A DNA stretch of 8,319 nt from Streptomyces sp. NRRL F-6492 (GCF_001280125.1 NZ_LGEG01000053.1:1-8319), one strand, 5' to 3'. Shown: positions 1 to 5,289, counted from the first letter of the stretch. Notes: a model not told the origin generated them from the letters alone. A program made the numbers and translations.

Positions 1-2
1 GC

Positions 3-599
3 ACCCCCGCACCCGGCACCCCCGCGTCCGGCTCCGCCGCTCCCGACGCGTCGGCCGGCCTCCTCGCCGCGCTCGCCCCGCTCCTCGCCGCGCTCGCCCC
101 GCTCCTCGCCGCCGAGTCGGACGCCGAGGCGCCGGCCGCCGGCGTCGACCCCGGCGACCTGGAACAGGCCGTCTGGCTCCGCCTCCTGGAACGCCTCCGG
201 GACACCGGCGCCCCCGAACGGCCCGCCGAATGGCTGCGCCGGGCCGTACGGGCCGAGGCCCGCCGCGCCCGCAGGACCGGCGACCGGGAGCGCCCCTACC
301 GGAACGAGCCCGTCCACGAGCCGGGCGGCGCCGAGCCCCACGGCTCCCCGGAGGGCTCCCTCCTCGCCGCCGAGGGCCGCCGCGCCCTGCGCGCCGCCGT
401 CACCCGCACCCCCGGCCGCTGCCCCGGGGTCCTCACCGCGATGCTCGACCCGAAGGACCGCACCTACCGGGAAATCGCAGGAGAGTTGGGTATCTCACAG
501 GGGAGTCTGGGGCCGATGCGTTCCCGTTGCCTGGGATGCCTGCGCAGAATGCTGGCTGCGGAGGTTCCCGCCCCGAGCCGACGGGGAAGGGTGTGTTGA
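3..599 (+). CDS. Sigma-70-family (ECF-like) RNA polymerase sigma factor, C-terminal part
   Basis: The frame is open from the left edge to TGA 597-599, so the start lies outside the window; 198 residues are visible. An Ala/Leu-rich stretch, LLAALAP repeated twice and then LLAAESD, comes first. A region-2-like segment follows (DLEQAVWLRLLERL, then PAEWLRRAVRAEARR), recalling the DVVQETWLRLW and PRAWLRR patterns of ECF sigma factors. After a Gly/Pro-rich linker comes a region-4 helix-turn-helix (YREIAGELGISQGSLGPMRS). Such proteins direct core RNA polymerase to specific promoters. The C-terminus is rich in cysteine (RCLGCLRR and a final Cys). No anti-sigma factor gene follows; the next gene is an acetyltransferase. 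The family call is fairly sure; the regulon cannot be read from the sequence. Confidence 0.8.
   Translation, partial: TPAPGTPASGSAAPDASAGLLAALAPLLAALAPLLAAESDAEAPAAGVDPGDLEQAVWLRLLERLRDTGAPERPAEWLRRAVRAEARRARRTGDRERPYRNEPVHEPGGAEPHGSPEGSLLAAEGRRALRAAVTRTPGRCPGVLTAMLDPKDRTYREIAGELGISQGSLGPMRSRCLGCLRRMLAAEVPAPSRRGRVC
60..112 (+). repeat. 21-bp tandem repeat, 2.5 copies, inside the sigma-factor gene
   Basis: CTCCTCGCCGCGCTCGCCCCG occurs at 60-80 and exactly again at 81-101. A third partial copy (11 bases) runs from 102 to 112. It encodes the heptad LLAALAP twice, then LLAA. Because the unit is in frame, gain or loss of a copy would change the protein by seven residues without a frameshift. Confidence 0.9.
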
Positions 600-635
600 A
601 CCGATGATCGGCAGATGAGCGGGAGGCGTGCACAC

Positions 636-1136
636 ATGGGCCTGAGCGTGACCATCTCGGCGGCGGACGCGCGGGACGCGGAGCACATCCTGAAGCTGCA
701 GTACCTCTGCTACCAGAGCGAGGCGGAGCTCTACGGGGACTGGTCCATCGAACCGCTCACCCAGTCGCTCGACGCCCTGCGCGCCGAACTGGAGGAGGGG
801 CACGGGCTCGTGGCCCGCCTCGGCGACGAGGTCGTCGCCTCGGTGCGGGCCCGCGTCGACGAGGACGGCACCGTACGGATCGCCAAGCTCATCGTCCACC
901 CCCGGATGCGGCGGCACGGCCTCGGCGGCCGGCTCCTCGACGCCATAGAGCGCCACTTCGCCGCCGGAGCCGCGACCACGACCGAGACGGCTCCGCCCGT
1001 CAAGCGCTTCCAGCTCTTCACCGGCCACCGCAGCGAACTCAACCTGCGCCTCTACCGCAGCAAGGGGTACGCACAGGTCGCCACCCGGGAACTCGGCCCC
1101 AGGCTCACCCTGGTGACCCTGGAGAAGGCCGCCTAG
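636..1136 (+). CDS. GNAT-family N-acetyltransferase
   Basis: This is a 166-residue protein of typical single-domain GNAT length. Motif A is visible: a beta-strand (VRIAKLIVHP, about residues 80-89) followed by the acetyl-CoA pyrophosphate loop RRHGLG (92-97) and helix GRLLDAIERHF. A late segment, LNLRLYRSKGYAQVATRELG, is the usual motif-B region where substrates and the CoA tail are bound. ATG 636 is chosen because GGGAGG (621-626) lies nine bases upstream; an in-frame ATG at 615 has no such site. It starts 36 bases after the sigma-factor stop, so the two may be co-transcribed. The substrate (small amine, antibiotic or protein N-terminus) cannot be told from sequence. Confidence 0.85.
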   Translation: MGLSVTISAADARDAEHILKLQYLCYQSEAELYGDWSIEPLTQSLDALRAELEEGHGLVARLGDEVVASVRARVDEDGTVRIAKLIVHPRMRRHGLGGRLLDAIERHFAAGAATTTETAPPVKRFQLFTGHRSELNLRLYRSKGYAQVATRELGPRLTLVTLEKAA

Positions 1137-1168
1137 GCCACTCCCCACGCGCAGGCCCTAGGCGGTCT
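1126..1168. terminator. Bidirectional hairpin between convergent genes, containing both stop codons
   Basis: CCGCCTAGG (1129-1137) pairs perfectly with CCTAGGCGG (1157-1165) around a 19-base loop. Outward pairs are G1128.T1166 (a wobble on the plus-strand RNA), G1127-C1167 and A1126-T1168. The TAG stop of the acetyltransferase (1134-1136) and the TAG stop of the minus-strand membrane gene (1158-1160) sit opposite each other in the stem. There is no U-tract, as is common in Streptomyces terminators. Confidence 0.6.
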
Positions 1169-1565
1169 CGGACCTCCGCAGCCACCAGATGCCGGTCAGC
1201 GGCAGCAGCACCGGGATGAAGACGTAGCCGTAGCCGAAGTCCGACCAGACCGTCGCGTCCGGGAAGGCGGACGGCTCGACCAGCGTCCAGGTCCCCACGA
1301 CCAGCACGCCCACGAGCTCGGCGGCGCAGCACACCAGCGCCGCCCTGCGGGCCTTCTCCCCGCCCCGTACCAGCGTGTACGTGATGAAGACGTAGACGAC
1401 CGCCGCCACCGCCGACAGGGCGTACGCGAGCGGAGCCCGGTCGAACTCGGTGGCGATCTGGTAGATCGAGCGGGAGACCGCGCCGACCGACATCACGCCG
1501 TACAGCCAGACGAGGAGCATGCCCGGCCCCTTGACCAGGCGGGTCGTTCCCTCGGTCGCGGTCAT
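1158..1565 (-). CDS. Small four-helix integral membrane protein, function unknown
   Basis: The protein has 135 residues and begins MTATEGTTRLVKGPG. Hydrophobic segments lie near residues 16-35, 44-66, 75-95 and 108-129, predicting four membrane helices. A basic cluster (RGGEKARR) lies between helices 2 and 3. Before helix 4 there is a polar, aromatic loop (PSAFPDATVWSDFGYGY), which looks like the most distinctive part and may be the functional face. It starts two bases after the stop of the upstream membrane gene, so the two are surely one operon and probably form a complex. No enzyme or transporter signature is recognised. I recall similar proteins in Streptomyces only as hypothetical membrane proteins. 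Confidence 0.8.
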   Translation of the reverse strand: MTATEGTTRLVKGPGMLLVWLYGVMSVGAVSRSIYQIATEFDRAPLAYALSAVAAVVYVFITYTLVRGGEKARRAALVCCAAELVGVLVVGTWTLVEPSAFPDATVWSDFGYGYVFIPVLLPLTGIWWLRRSETA

Positions 1566-1567
1566 GG

Positions 1568-1930
1568 TCAGCCCACCGTCCAGATGTCGTAGAGACGCAC
1601 TTCGAGCACGGCCAGGACGACCGCGCCGGCCGCCACCGTCGCCGAACCCCACCGGCTGCGCTCCGCGAGCGACATGAAGCCGGCGATCGGCACCGCGCAC
1701 AGCGCGCCGAGCAGATAGGCGACGAAGATCGTCGCGCCCTCCTCGGCCTTCTCGCCGCGCGTCAGCCGCACGATGCCGACGATCAGCTGGACCAGGACCA
1801 GGAAGGTCACCACGGCCATGCCGATGAAGTGCCAGTCCTTGGTCGGCCGGTCGCGGAAGGCGGCGAAGCCGCACCAGGCGGCGAGGGCGAGCGCGGCCAC
1901 GGAGACCGTGACCGTCAGGGCGTCGAGCAT
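1568..1930 (-). CDS. Small four-helix integral membrane protein, function unknown
   Basis: The protein has 120 residues. Hydrophobic segments lie at about residues 4-24, 36-56, 67-88 and 94-112, with a charged loop FRDRPTKDWHF between helices 1 and 2 and RLTRGEKAEEG between helices 2 and 3. ATG 1930 is chosen because the protein-like sequence and high third-position GC begin there; the open frame runs further upstream but reads as Arg/Pro/Gly-rich noise. There is no Shine-Dalgarno sequence, but -10-like hexamers lie just upstream, so the mRNA may be leaderless. It is the first gene of a two-gene operon. RGEK(A) occurs in the same inter-helix position in both proteins (RLTRGEKAEEG here, VRGGEKARR there), so they may be distant paralogues. 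Confidence 0.8.
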   Translation of the reverse strand: MLDALTVTVSVAALALAAWCGFAAFRDRPTKDWHFIGMAVVTFLVLVQLIVGIVRLTRGEKAEEGATIFVAYLLGALCAVPIAGFMSLAERSRWGSATVAAGAVVLAVLEVRLYDIWTVG

Positions 1931-1937
1931 GCGCCCG

Positions 1938-1946
1938 AGGGTATTA
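1938..1946 (-). promoter_or_regulatory. Candidate -10 region for the membrane-protein operon
   Basis: Read on the minus strand, TAATACCCT lies directly before the ATG at 1930. Either TAATAC or TACCCT can serve as a -10 hexamer. With TACCCT, only seven bases separate it from the ATG, which puts the transcript start on the A of the start codon. No convincing -35 box is seen. Confidence 0.35.
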
Positions 1947-2151
1947 CGGCCCGAACGGCCCGACGCGCCCGGCCCTCCCCACCGCCCCGCCCGCGCGTGG
2001 CCTTGGCCACAGACGGCGCCCGGGGCGGCCCCCCGCCCGGTCCGGCCCGCACCGGCCCGCCGCCCCGTCCCCGCAGGCCACGCGCCGGGCCGTACCAGGA
2101 GAAGCAAGCGGAAGGATGGCCTCCGAGGTGTCCGCATGGCGTCTCAACAAC

Positions 2152-2166
2152 GTCCGCTATTCGGAC
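2152..2166. promoter_or_regulatory. Inverted repeat, possible operator of the met leader promoter
   Basis: GTCCG-CTATT-CGGAC is a perfect 5-base inverted repeat with a 5-base AT-rich centre. It is centred about 50 bases upstream of the inferred transcript start at 2209, a position suiting an activator or a repressor flanking the -35 region. The regulator is unknown and a chance occurrence is possible. Confidence 0.25.
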
Positions 2167-2192
2167 AGCCCTCTTTCGTCCACGACCGTGCG

Positions 2193-2201
2193 TGCTTTAC
2201 T
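2193..2201 (+). promoter_or_regulatory. Extended -10 promoter for the metNIQ leader
   Basis: TGCTTTACT fits an extended -10 (TGN followed by TTTACT at 2196-2201) in an otherwise very GC-rich region. Seven bases further on lies the ATG at 2209, so the transcript would start on or beside that start codon. The -35 region (around 2173-2179, CTTTCGT) is weak, as is usual for extended -10 promoters. Confidence 0.45.
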
Positions 2202-2208
2202 TGCAGAC

Positions 2209-2295
2209 ATGACCACGACGAGCAGCCGCACCCTTGCGACCGAGGCGATCACGACGCCCGGTGCTCGTTGTATGTGTCGAATGTGCGCCATCTGA
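2209..2295 (+). CDS. Cys/Met-codon leader peptide (uORF) ahead of metNIQ
   Basis: This is a 28-codon ORF, MTTTSSRTLATEA... ending ARCMCRMCAI and TGA. Three Cys codons (TGT, TGT, TGC) and two Met codons fall in a six-codon run just before the stop, where ribosome stalling would act on downstream RNA folding. No Shine-Dalgarno sequence precedes it, but a -10 box ends seven bases upstream of the A of its ATG, so it is probably translated as a leaderless mRNA. The frame stays open upstream to ATG 2116, which would give a 59-residue form containing a TTA codon at 2197-2199; GTG 2188 is another possible start. About 205 bases of foldable leader separate it from metN. By analogy with known cysteine-responsive leaderless uORFs of mycobacteria, I infer a sulfur-amino-acid attenuator. 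The ORF is seen; its role is inference. Confidence 0.55.
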   Translation: MTTTSSRTLATEAITTPGARCMCRMCAI

Positions 2296-2342
2296 GGGCC
2301 CCCGCCGAGTTTCGCGCCCCGAAGCGAGACCGACGGCCGTGC

Positions 2343-2371
2343 CGGTCCCCCCGCCCCACGGCGGTGGACCG
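2343..2371 (+). promoter_or_regulatory. Leader stem-loop between uORF and metN
   Basis: CGGTCC (2343-2348) pairs with GGACCG (2366-2371). Inside it, CCGCC (2351-2355) pairs with GGCGG (2360-2364) around a CCAC loop, with a small internal loop of CC opposite T. It begins 47 bases after the uORF stop and has no U-tract behind it. Confidence 0.45.
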
Positions 2372-2395
2372 TGCCCGCCCCGCGCACTCGCCGAC

Positions 2396-2465
2396 GTCCG
2401 GCCACCCGCCGGACAGGCCCCGTGCGCCTGACTGTCCGATGACGAATGCCCCGTGCGTGACGGAC
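2396..2465 (+). promoter_or_regulatory. Mutually exclusive stem-loops in the metN leader (possible attenuator)
   Basis: Four segments can pair in alternative ways. A, GTCCGGC (2396-2402), pairs with B, GCCGGAC (2408-2414), around a CACCC loop. B (CGGACAG, 2410-2416) can instead pair with C, CTGTCCG (2432-2438). C (GTCCG, 2434-2438) can pair with D, CGGAC (2461-2465). The 10-base sequence GCCCCGTGCG occurs at 2417-2426 and again at 2448-2457, once in the B-C loop and once in the C-D loop. This 1-2-3-4 arrangement resembles classical attenuators. No U-tract follows, so control might act on translation or through Rho. Confidence 0.45.
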
Positions 2466-2500
2466 CCCGCGTCGCGCACTCGACAGTGACGGAAACCCCT

Positions 2501-3583
2501 GTGATCACCACTTCGGGCCTGACCAAGGTCTATGAGTCGCGCGGCCGGCAGGTCACCGCTCTGGACGGCGTCGACCTCCACGTCCGCGAGGGCGAGGTGT
2601 TCGGCGTGATCGGCCAGAGCGGCGCCGGCAAGTCCTCCCTCATCCGCTGCGTCAACCTCCTGGAGCGCCCCACCTCCGGCACGGTGACCGTCGACGGCGT
2701 CGACCTCACCGCCCTCGCCGGCAAGGGCCGCCGCGCGGGCAAGGACCTGCGCCGGGCGCGCAGCAGCATCGGCATGGTCTTCCAGCACTTCAACCTGCTG
2801 TCCTCCCGCACCGTCAAGGACAACATCGAGCTCCCCCTGGAGATCCTCGGCATATCCGGCGCCGAACGCTCCCGCCGCGCCCTGGAACTCCTCGACCTCG
2901 TCGGCCTCGCCGACAAGGCCAGGGCCTACCCCGCCCAGCTCTCCGGCGGCCAGAAGCAGCGCGTCGGCATCGCCCGCGCCCTCGCCGGCAAGCCCGGGGT
3001 CCTGCTCTCCGACGAGGCCACCAGCGCCCTCGACCCGGAGACCACCCGCTCCATCCTCCAGCTCCTGCGCGACCTCAACCAGCAGCTCGGCCTGACCGTC
3101 CTGCTCATCACGCACGAGATGGACGTCGTCAAGACCATCTGCGACTCCGCCGCCCTCATGCAGCACGGGCGCGTCGTCGAGTCCGGCACCGTCGGCGAAC
3201 TGCTCGCCACCCCCGGCTCCCAGCTGGCGGCCGAGCTCTTCCCGGTCAGCGGCGCCCCCAGCGGCCCCGACCGCACGGTCGTCGACGTCACCTTCCACGG
3301 CGAGGCCGCGACCCAGCCGGTCATCTCCCAGCTCTCCCGCACGTACAACATCGACATCTCGATCCTCGGGGCGGCGATGGACACCGTCGGCGGCCGGCAG
3401 ATCGGCCGGATGCGGATCGAACTGCCCGGAGCGTACGAGGAGAACGTCGTCCCGGTCGGCTTCCTGCGCGAGCAGGGCCTCCAGGTCGAGGTCATGGAAG
3501 AAGCCGAGACCGCCGAAGAGACGATCGTCCGGGAATCCGCGTCCGACGCGGCGACCGCGCTGGTGAAGGAAGGTGCCAAGTGA
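2501..3583 (+). CDS. metN: Methionine ABC transporter ATP-binding protein MetN with NIL domain
   Basis: This 360-residue cytoplasmic ATPase drives methionine import. Visible parts are Walker A GQSGAGKS (38-45), Q-loop Q95, signature LSGGQKQR (147-154), Walker B VLLSDEATSALD (167-178) with catalytic E172, and H-loop H205 (THEM). From about residue 258 there is a C-terminal NIL domain (VVDVTFHGEAATQPVISQL and onward), which in MetN proteins binds methionine and shuts transport down when internal methionine is high. An acidic tail (EEAETAEETIV) follows. GTG 2501 is chosen because it gives the usual MITTSGLTKVY start and has a weak purine-rich site (GGAAA) upstream. In-frame GTG 2486 and GTG 2453 are alternatives. 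The stop overlaps the metI start (GTGA). D- and L-methionine are the likely substrates. Confidence 0.93.
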   Translation: MITTSGLTKVYESRGRQVTALDGVDLHVREGEVFGVIGQSGAGKSSLIRCVNLLERPTSGTVTVDGVDLTALAGKGRRAGKDLRRARSSIGMVFQHFNLLSSRTVKDNIELPLEILGISGAERSRRALELLDLVGLADKARAYPAQLSGGQKQRVGIARALAGKPGVLLSDEATSALDPETTRSILQLLRDLNQQLGLTVLLITHEMDVVKTICDSAALMQHGRVVESGTVGELLATPGSQLAAELFPVSGAPSGPDRTVVDVTFHGEAATQPVISQLSRTYNIDISILGAAMDTVGGRQIGRMRIELPGAYEENVVPVGFLREQGLQVEVMEEAETAEETIVRESASDAATALVKEGAK

Positions 3584-4248
3584 CCTGGTCCGAGATGCAG
3601 CCCCTGCTGGAGCAGGGCACCGTCGACACCCTCTACATGGTCCTGTGGGCCACCGTCGTCACCGTCCTCGGCGGCCTGCCGCTCGGCATCCTCCTCGTCC
3701 TCACGGGCAAGGGCGGACTGCTCCAGAACCGGCCGGTGAACAAGGTCGTCGGCGCGATCGTGAACGTCGGGCGCTCGCTGCCCTTCATCATCCTGCTGAT
3801 CGCCCTGATCCCCTTCACCACCTTCGTCGTCGGCACCTTCATCGGCCCGACCGCGATGATCGTGCCGCTCGCCATCGGCGCCATCCCCTTCTTCGCGCGC
3901 CTCGTCGAGACCGCGATCCGCGAGGTCGACCACGGACTCGTCGAAGCCGTCCAGGCCATGGGCGGCGGCATCCCCACCATCGTCCGCAAGGTCCTGCTCC
4001 CGCAGTCCCTGCCCTCCCTGGTCTCGGGCGTCACCACCACCGTGATCGTGCTCATCGGCTACTCCGCGATGGCCGGCGCGGTCGGCGGCGAAGGCCTCGG
4101 CTCCAAGGCCGTCACCTACGGCTACCAGCGCTTCGACACCACCTTCATGCTCGTCACGGTGGTCGTCCTGGTCGCCATCGTGACCGTCGTCCAGCTCATC
4201 GGCGACGGAGTCGTCCGACTCCTCGCCCGCCGGGGCCGCACGGCCTGA
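3580..4248 (+). CDS. metI: Methionine ABC transporter permease MetI
   Basis: The 222-residue inner-membrane permease has about five hydrophobic segments (near 18-42, 56-78, 82-106, 150-172 and 188-212), as in the MetI family. The cytoplasmic coupling helix (EAA loop) is visible as EAVQAMGGGIPTIVRKVLLP (122-141), where E-A-x(3)-M-G contacts MetN. The conserved RSLPFIILLIALIPFT segment (65-80) and GAIPFFARLVE are typical of the family. Start GTG 3580 overlaps the metN stop TGA 3581-3583, so translation is coupled; AAGGAAGG lies a few bases upstream. Two copies would form the pore of the MetN2-MetI2 transporter. Confidence 0.93.
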   Translation: MTWSEMQPLLEQGTVDTLYMVLWATVVTVLGGLPLGILLVLTGKGGLLQNRPVNKVVGAIVNVGRSLPFIILLIALIPFTTFVVGTFIGPTAMIVPLAIGAIPFFARLVETAIREVDHGLVEAVQAMGGGIPTIVRKVLLPQSLPSLVSGVTTTVIVLIGYSAMAGAVGGEGLGSKAVTYGYQRFDTTFMLVTVVVLVAIVTVVQLIGDGVVRLLARRGRTA

Positions 4249-4269
4249 GCCGTCCCGCCCCGCCCCCGA

Positions 4270-4309
4270 CTTCGTCCTGCGAAGAACAGTCCGGACTTGT
4301 TGTCCAGAC
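4270..4309 (+). promoter_or_regulatory. Two tandem small hairpins between metI and metQ
   Basis: CTTCG-TCCTG-CGAAG (4270-4284) is a perfect 5-bp stem. Five bases later, GTCCGGAC-TTGTT-GTCCAGAC (4289-4309) forms seven pairs with one C/A mismatch. They occupy the middle of the 92-base metI-metQ gap. They could protect the 3' end of a processed metQ message or weaken read-through; neither has a U-tract. Confidence 0.35.
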
Positions 4310-4340
4310 GTCACCACTCCACCTGAAAGAGGCACTCTTC

Positions 4341-5198
4341 GTGCGCAAGAACATCAAGCTCACCGCCGGCGTCGCCGCCACCGCAGCCCTCGCCCTCGGC
4401 CTGAGCGCCTGCGGCACCTCCTCCGACCCGTCCTCCTCCAAGGACTCGGCCGGCGCCGCCGACAAGCCCCTCGTCGTCGCCGCGTCCCCGACGCCGCACG
4501 CCGACATCCTCAACTACGTCAAGGACAACCTGGCCGAGAAGGCGGGCCTGAAGCTGGAGGTGAAGGAGTTCACGGACTACGTCCTGCCGAACACCGCCAC
4601 CCAGTCCGGCCAGGTCGACGCCAACTTCTTCCAGCACAAGCCGTACCTCGACGACTTCAACCAGAAGAACAAGACCACCATCGTCCCCGTGGTCAACGTC
4701 CACCTGGAGCCCCTCGGCCTCTACTCCAAGAAGCTCAAGTCGCTGAAGGACATCAAGCCCGGCCAGACCGTCGCCGTCCCCAACGACACCACCAACGGCG
4801 GCCGCTCGCTCCAGCTCCTCGCCGAGAACGGCCTGATCACCCTCAAGGACGGCGTCGGCACCAACGCCAAGCTCTCCGACATCACCGACAAGAAGGGCCT
4901 GGAGTTCAAGGAGCTGGAGGCCGCCACCGTGCCCCGCGCCCTGAACGACGTGGACGCCGCCGTCATCAACGGCAACTACGCCCTGGAGGCCAAGCTGGAG
5001 CCGGCGAAGGACGCCATCGCCCTGGAGAAGGCCGAGGGCAACCCGTACGCCAACTTCCTCGCCGTCAAGGAGGGCAACGAGAAGGACGCCCGCGTGCAGA
5101 AGCTCGCCGAGCTCCTCAACTCGCCCGAGGTGAAGAAGTTCATCGAGGACACCTACAAGGGCTCGGTCATCCCGGCCTTCGGCGCCCCCAAGGAGTAA
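4341..5198 (+). CDS. metQ: Methionine-binding lipoprotein MetQ (NlpA family)
   Basis: This is a 285-residue extracytoplasmic lipoprotein. The signal peptide has a basic start (MRKNIKLT), a hydrophobic core and the lipobox LSAC, with lipidated Cys24. A Ser/Gly/Asp-rich tether follows to about residue 42. The NlpA/MetQ domain begins at PLVVAASPTPHADIL and includes the family motifs FTDYVLPNTATQSGQVDANFFQHKPYL and NGNYALEA, which shape the methionine pocket. GTG 4341 has AGAGG eight bases upstream. The frame is open far upstream through metI, but that part is an out-of-frame reading of metI and not a fusion. The protein captures methionine outside the membrane and hands it to MetI-MetN. Confidence 0.93.
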   Translation: MRKNIKLTAGVAATAALALGLSACGTSSDPSSSKDSAGAADKPLVVAASPTPHADILNYVKDNLAEKAGLKLEVKEFTDYVLPNTATQSGQVDANFFQHKPYLDDFNQKNKTTIVPVVNVHLEPLGLYSKKLKSLKDIKPGQTVAVPNDTTNGGRSLQLLAENGLITLKDGVGTNAKLSDITDKKGLEFKELEAATVPRALNDVDAAVINGNYALEAKLEPAKDAIALEKAEGNPYANFLAVKEGNEKDARVQKLAELLNSPEVKKFIEDTYKGSVIPAFGAPKE

Positions 5199-5245
5199 CC
5201 GCCGTCCGAGGGACCGTCAGACCGGTTCCCCCGTAAGGTCCTTGA

Positions 5246-5289
5246 GCGGAAGGCCCCGCGCACCCCGTCCGGTGCGCGGGGCCTTCCGC
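5246..5289. terminator. Strong perfect-stem terminator after metQ
   Basis: GCGGAAGGCCCCGCGCACC (5246-5264) pairs with its exact reverse complement at 5271-5289 around a CCGTCC loop. That gives 19 uninterrupted base pairs, 48 bases after the metQ stop. The stem can form on either strand's RNA. It separates metNIQ from the acetyltransferase gene. Confidence 0.88.

Larger units (their letters stand above)
1931..2208. other. Divergent intergenic region, GC-rich with inverted repeats
   Basis: No convincing gene lies here. Apart from promoter elements it holds a perfect 14-base palindrome GTGGCCTTGGCCAC (1997-2010). An 11-base inverted repeat (GCGCGTGGCCT at 1993-2003 and AGGCCACGCGC at 2075-2085) could close a large hairpin around a C/G-rich core. 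GTCCG-CTATT-CGGAC (2152-2166) lies just upstream of the candidate metN leader promoter. In the frame of the leader peptide, an open reading frame extends upstream to ATG 2116. Confidence 0.6.

Noticed and set aside
230..607. 125-residue plus-strand ORF at the left end
   Set aside because: It is Arg/Pro-rich and out of frame with the sigma-factor reading, which has recognisable region-2 and region-4 sequence.
1931..2137. Longer start for the first membrane protein
   Set aside because: The upstream extension is Arg/Gly/Pro-rich and would place a membrane protein behind about 69 noise-like residues; ATG 1930 begins directly at a membrane helix.
2363..2373. T-box-like sequence GGTGGACCGTG
   Set aside because: It resembles the T-box consensus GGTGGNACCGCG but lacks one base and has a C to T change. 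No stem I with an AG bulge or specifier loop was recognised upstream.
2296..2500. SAM riboswitch upstream of metN
   Set aside because: I looked for the conserved core of SAM-I and SAM-IV aptamers in the whole leader and found none. The Cys/Met leader peptide offers a different control route.
2926..4335. 469-residue minus-strand open frame opposite metN and metI
   Set aside because: The Asp/Gly/Glu/His-rich composition mirrors the codon bias of the real genes on the other strand; no motif was seen.
3573..4340. N-terminal extension of MetQ giving a 541-residue fusion
   Set aside because: This part is metI read out of frame (Arg/Pro/His-rich). MetQ has its own start, ribosome binding site and lipoprotein signal at 4341.
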